A DNA stretch of 11,004 bases, taken from positions 1-11,004 of the forward strand of contig DATLFQ010000233.1 in the NCBI GenBank assembly GCA_035540915.1. Direction: 5' to 3'. How positions within the stretch are numbered: position 1 is the stretch's first letter; each line of letters opens with the position of its first letter. Positions 5,573 to 11,004 of this stretch are shown piece after piece. A model generated the notes under the pieces. It worked only from the letters and a program-made list of their open reading frames with translations. It was not told the DNA's origin and did no database searches. The position numbers and the translations under genes were made by a program. The DNA is from DATLFQ01 sp035540915. Lineage in GTDB: Bacteria; Actinomycetota; Acidimicrobiia; Acidimicrobiales; GCA-2861595.

Positions 5573-8386
5573 CTACGAGACCGGTGGCTCCTCCGACCGC
5601 TTCCCGGGCGAGCCACCCGCCGCCGCCGTCGACCGCTTCGCCGCGGTCTTCGTGCCTGCCGCAGCCTTGGCTGCCGCCTTCGTGCCCGCCGCCTTCGTGC
5701 CCGCCGCCTTCTTGCCCGCCGCCTTGGATGCCGACGCCTTGGTGGCCCGGACCGCGCGGCGGGGCTTGGCCGGCCCCTTGGCCCGCTTGTCGGCCAGCAG
5801 CTCGGCGGCCCGCTCGGGCGTGATCGACTCGACGCTCTCGCCCCGGGGCACCGTGGCGTTCACCACCCCGTCGGTGACGTACGGACCGAACCGCCCGTCC
5901 TTGATGACCATGGGTGACCCCGACGCCGGGTCGGTGCCCAGTTCCCGCAGGGCGGCCGCCGCCCGGGCGCCCCGGCGCTGCTTGGGCTGGGCGTACAGGG
6001 CCAGCGCGTCGTCGAGGGTGACGGTGAACAGCTGCTCCTCGTCGGCCAGGCTGCGGGTGTCGCTGCCGCGTGTCAGGTAGGGCCCGAAGCGGCCGTTCTG
6101 GGCGACGATCTCCTCGCCGGTGCCGGGGTCGGTGCCGACCACCCGCGGCAGGGTGAGCAGGCGCAGGGCGTCGTCCAGCGTCAGGGTGGCCAGGTCCATG
6201 GACTTGAACAGCGACGCCGTCCGCGGCTTGGCCGCCTTCGTCTTGGTCTTGGTCCTGCCCTTGGGCTCGCCGTCGGCCGCGACGGGCGCCGCCTCGGCCT
6301 CCCCCAGTTGCACGTAGGGGCCGAAGCGACCGGCCCGGGCGAGCACCGGCAGCCCGGTGGCCGGGTCGGTGCCCAGCACCCGGTCGCCGCTCGGGGCCGA
6401 GAGCAGCTCCTCGGCCCGCTCCAGCGTCAGCTCGTCGGGGGCCAGGTCCTCGGGAACCGACGCCCGCTCCTCGTCACGCTGCAGGAACGGCCCGTAGCGG
6501 CCGACCCGCACCACCACCTCCCGGCCCTCGGCGTCGGTGCCGAGAGGAATGGCCGACACCTCGCGGGGGTCGATGGCGTCGAGCCGTTCGGCCACCAGGG
6601 TCCGCAGCCCGAGCCGCTCGCCGGACGGCTCACCGAAGTAGAACGAGCTCAGCCACGGCACCCGCTCCTGGCGGCACCCGGCGATCTCGTCGAGGTCGTC
6701 CTCCAGGTTGGCCGTGAAGCGGTAGTCGACCAGCTGGCCGAAGTGCTGCTCCAGAAGCTTGACCACCGCGAAGGCGGTGAAGCTCGGGACCAGCGCGCTG
6801 CCCTTCTTCCAGGCGTACCCTCGGTCCAGGATGGTCGAGATGATGCTGGCGTAGGTGGACGGCCGCCCCACGCCCATCTCCTCCATGGCCTTCACCAGCG
6901 ACGCGTCGGTGTAGCGGGGCGGCGGCTGGGTGGTGTGGCCCTTGGCCTCGAGGCCGAGCAGCTCCAGCACGTCGCCGGGGGCCAGCGGCGGCAGCCGCAC
7001 CTCCCGGTCCTCCAGTTCGGCGTCGGGGTCGTCGGACCCCTCGACGTAGGCGCGGAAGAAGCCCGGGAAGGTGATGACCTTGCCGCTGGTGGCCAGCTCG
7101 GCGTCCTCCCCGGCCGACGATGTGGCTCCCAGGCGCACCTGCACCGTCCGGCCCACCGCGTCGGCCATCTGCGAGGCCATGGTCCGCTTCCAGATCAGCT
7201 CGTAGAGGCGCAGCTCGTCGCCACCGAGCTGGCCGGCCACCTGGTCGGGCGCGCGGAAGTCGTCGCCGGCCGGGCGGATGGCCTCGTGCGCCTCCTGGGC
7301 GTTCTTCACCTTGCGGCTGTAGCGCCGGGGCTGGGCCGGGACGTACTCGTCGCCGTAGCGGGCCGCGATCTGGCGCCGGGCGGTGGCCACCGCCTCCTCC
7401 GACAGCGACGTGCTGTCGGTGCGCATGTAGGTGATGAACCCGTTCTCGTACAACCGTTGCGCGACCTGCATGGTGCGCTTGGAGTCGAAGCGGAGCTTGC
7501 GGCCGGCCTCCTGCTGCAGCGTGGAGGTCATGAACGGGGGGTAGGGCTGGCGCCGGTAGGGCTTCTCGTCCACGGTGCGGACTGCGAAGGCGGCACCGGC
7601 CAGGCGCTCGGCCAGGCCCCGGGCCGCCTCCTCGTCCAGCCGGACGACGTCGGCCGCCTCCTTCAGCTCGCCGGTCTCGCCGAAGTCCTTGCCGGTGGCC
7701 AGCCGGCGCCCGCCGAGCGTCACCAGCGTGGCCGAGAACGGCGCCTCGTCCTTGCGGAATCGGCCCTCCAGGTCCCACCAGCCGGCGGCCCGGAAGCGCA
7801 TGCGGTCACGCTCTCGCTCGACCAGCATCCGCGTGGCCACGCTCTGGACCCGGCCGGCCGACAGCCTGGGCCGGATGCGCCGCCACAGCACCGGGGAGAC
7901 CTCGAACCCGTAGAGGCGGTCCAGGAGGCGGCGGGTCTCCTGGGCGTCGACCAACGGCATGTCCAGCTCCCGCCACTCCTGCACCGCCCGCTGGATCGCG
8001 GGACGGGTGATCTCGTGGAAGACCATCCGGCGGACGGGCACCTGGGGCGCCAGCACCTCCCGCAGGTGCCAGGCGATGGACTCTCCCTCGCGGTCCTCGT
8101 CGGTGGCGAGGTACAGCTCGCTGGCTCCCTTCAGGGCGGCTTTCAGCCGCTTCACGACGTCCCGCTTGGAGGCCGGGACGACGTAGAGCGGCTTGAAGTC
8201 GTTGTCCACGTCGATGCCCAGGCGGGCCCACGGCTCGCCGCGGTAGGCCGCCGGGACCTCCGAGGCGTCGTCGGGGAGGTCGCGGATGTGGCCGACGGAC
8301 GACTCCACGACGAAGTCGCCACCCAGGAAGGTGGCGATGGTCTTGGCCTTGGCCGGGGATTCGACGATGACGAGAGGCTTGGCCAT
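5573..8386 (-). CDS. topA: DNA topoisomerase I (type IA)
   Basis: Relaxes negatively supercoiled DNA by single-strand passage. ATG 8384-8386 was chosen because the protein then starts MAKPLVIVESPAKAKTI, the standard N-terminus; the frame is open further upstream but that part is not family-like. The product is 937 residues. The TOPRIM domain has E9 and the acidic triad D96/D98/E100 in ATDEDREGE. The catalytic Tyr is Y320 in GFITYMRTDS, with R322 next to it. After about residue 600 there are four repeats with GTD..(T/S/E)G and GR(F/Y)GP(Y/F) motifs, and no Cys zinc fingers, as usual in actinobacteria. Residues about 867-937 form a Lys/Ala-rich basic tail, similar in character to the tails of mycobacterial topoisomerase I that aid DNA binding and processivity. 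It heads the minus-strand run and is divergent from the DedA gene, 67 bp away. Confidence 0.97.
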   Translation of the reverse strand: MAKPLVIVESPAKAKTIATFLGGDFVVESSVGHIRDLPDDASEVPAAYRGEPWARLGIDVDNDFKPLYVVPASKRDVVKRLKAALKGASELYLATDEDREGESIAWHLREVLAPQVPVRRMVFHEITRPAIQRAVQEWRELDMPLVDAQETRRLLDRLYGFEVSPVLWRRIRPRLSAGRVQSVATRMLVERERDRMRFRAAGWWDLEGRFRKDEAPFSATLVTLGGRRLATGKDFGETGELKEAADVVRLDEEAARGLAERLAGAAFAVRTVDEKPYRRQPYPPFMTSTLQQEAGRKLRFDSKRTMQVAQRLYENGFITYMRTDSTSLSEEAVATARRQIAARYGDEYVPAQPRRYSRKVKNAQEAHEAIRPAGDDFRAPDQVAGQLGGDELRLYELIWKRTMASQMADAVGRTVQVRLGATSSAGEDAELATSGKVITFPGFFRAYVEGSDDPDAELEDREVRLPPLAPGDVLELLGLEAKGHTTQPPPRYTDASLVKAMEEMGVGRPSTYASIISTILDRGYAWKKGSALVPSFTAFAVVKLLEQHFGQLVDYRFTANLEDDLDEIAGCRQERVPWLSSFYFGEPSGERLGLRTLVAERLDAIDPREVSAIPLGTDAEGREVVVRVGRYGPFLQRDEERASVPEDLAPDELTLERAEELLSAPSGDRVLGTDPATGLPVLARAGRFGPYVQLGEAEAAPVAADGEPKGRTKTKTKAAKPRTASLFKSMDLATLTLDDALRLLTLPRVVGTDPGTGEEIVAQNGRFGPYLTRGSDTRSLADEEQLFTVTLDDALALYAQPKQRRGARAAAALRELGTDPASGSPMVIKDGRFGPYVTDGVVNATVPRGESVESITPERAAELLADKRAKGPAKPRRAVRATKASASKAAGKKAAGTKAAGTKAAAKAAAGTKTAAKRSTAAAGGSPGKRSEEPPVS
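5676..5720 (-). repeat. Three tandem 15-bp repeats in the topA basic tail
   Basis: Three consecutive 15-bp units, GCCTTCGTGCCCGCC (5676-5690 and 5691-5705) and a one-base variant (5706-5720), encode repeated Gly/Thr-Lys-Ala-Ala pentapeptides in the C-terminal tail. Partly matching units continue on both sides. Such repeats can gain or lose units by slippage, always in frame, so tail length may vary between strains. Confidence 0.8.
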
Positions 8387-8395
8387 GGGGCAACG

Positions 8396-8425
8396 AGCGT
8401 TGGCAGAAGCGACCGCCGCTGTCAA
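8396..8425 (-). promoter_or_regulatory. Possible topA promoter
   Basis: On the minus strand there is an exact -35 hexamer TTGACA (8420-8425), an 18-base spacer, and a weak -10-like AACGCT (8396-8401, conserved only at the A and final T). Transcription would start only a few bases before the topA ATG, so the leader would be nearly absent. topA promoters in other bacteria often respond to supercoiling; nothing here shows that directly. The weak -10 keeps confidence low. Confidence 0.35.
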
Positions 8426-8440
8426 ACGGCGGGCCGCGCT

Positions 8441-8454
8441 TAGGGTCACCGTCG
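8441..8454 (+). promoter_or_regulatory. Possible leaderless promoter of the DedA gene
   Basis: TAGGGT (8441-8446) fits the TANNNT -10 pattern. It lies 7 bases before GTG 8454, so transcription would start at or next to the start codon. No Shine-Dalgarno sequence precedes the GTG. This is the layout of leaderless genes, which are common in actinobacteria. No good -35 is seen at the usual spacing, which leaderless promoters often lack. Confidence 0.45.
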
Positions 8455-8985
8455 TGGACCTGGTACATCCCGACCGGCTGCTCGAGGCCTTCGGCACGAT
8501 CGGCCTCATCCTGGTGGTGTTCGCCGAGTCGGGGCTGCTCATCGGGTTCTTCCTGCCGGGCGACTCCCTGCTCTTCACCGCCGGCGTGTTCGCCGCCAAG
8601 GGGGACCTCACGCTGTGGATCATCCTGATCGGCGTGTTCGTGGCCGCGGTGGCCGGCGACCAGGTCGGCTACGCCTTCGGCAACCGCGTGGGCCCGGCCA
8701 TCTTCCGCCGGCCGAACTCGCGGTTCTTCAAACAGGAGTACGTCGAGCGGGCCCAGCGCTACTTCGAGGAGCACGGCCCGAAGACCATCGTCCTGGCGCG
8801 CTTCGTGCCCATCGTGCGGACCTTCGCTCCCATCGTGGCCGGCGTCGGCACGATGCGCTACCGCACGTTCCTCGTCTACAACGTGGTGGGCGGCCTTCTG
8901 TGGGGCGTCGGGGTGACCAGCCTGGGCTACGCGCTGGGCGAGGCCATCGACATCGACAGGTACCTGCTCCCGGTGATCGGCCTCA

Positions 8986-11004
<2,019 letters not shown>

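Noticed and set aside
4365..6080. Long plus-strand open frame of 571 codons
   Set aside because: It is antisense to the MFS and topA genes and is rich in Arg/Gly/His/Gln; it is a shadow of high-GC coding DNA. The same holds for the long plus-strand frames at 6308-8443 and 9490-10923.

Overview
This is a high-GC, gene-dense stretch that looks like a bacterial chromosome from the Actinomycetota. The supporting signs are topA, tmk and holB on one strand, a topoisomerase I with no zinc fingers and a Lys/Ala-rich tail, many GTG starts, a leaderless-looking promoter, and a membrane-bound proton pyrophosphatase. An Acidimicrobiia-type organism is my inference from gene content and style, not a database result.

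Layout from right to left. A partial K+-independent proton-pumping pyrophosphatase gene (hppA, minus) runs off the right edge. Its 3' end overlaps by 83 bp the 3' end of a convergent DedA-family membrane protein gene (plus). DedA is divergent from topA. The minus-strand run topA, MFS transporter, tmk, holB, tRNA-Thr is packed with gaps of 11 and 7 bp and two stop/start overlaps, so it is probably one transcription unit serving DNA topology, dTTP supply and clamp loading. To the left, at the 3' end of the tRNA, lies a tyrosine-recombinase gene of the kind that integrates at tRNA genes. Next come a plus-strand ORF of unknown function with a coding-like base pattern, a stretch of about 310 bases with no gene I can support, and the 5' end of a secreted LVIVD-repeat-like protein gene running off the left edge.

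The most striking observation is inside holB (clamp-loader delta prime). A 19-bp segment (3040-3058) flanked by perfect 10-bp inverted repeats (3030-3039 and 3059-3068) is present in inverted orientation. Read on the plus strand, against the gene, it spells the conserved clamp-loader motif APALLKTIEEPP. Read on the gene's own strand it gives a premature TGA after 136 codons. Flipping the segment back restores one uninterrupted 364-residue delta prime. It may be an intragenic inverton caught in the OFF state, a template-switch mutation, or a library/assembly artefact; read-level data would decide.

The integrase is also damaged. A single-base shift near position 1160, next to two abutting palindromes, moves its catalytic tyrosine out of frame.
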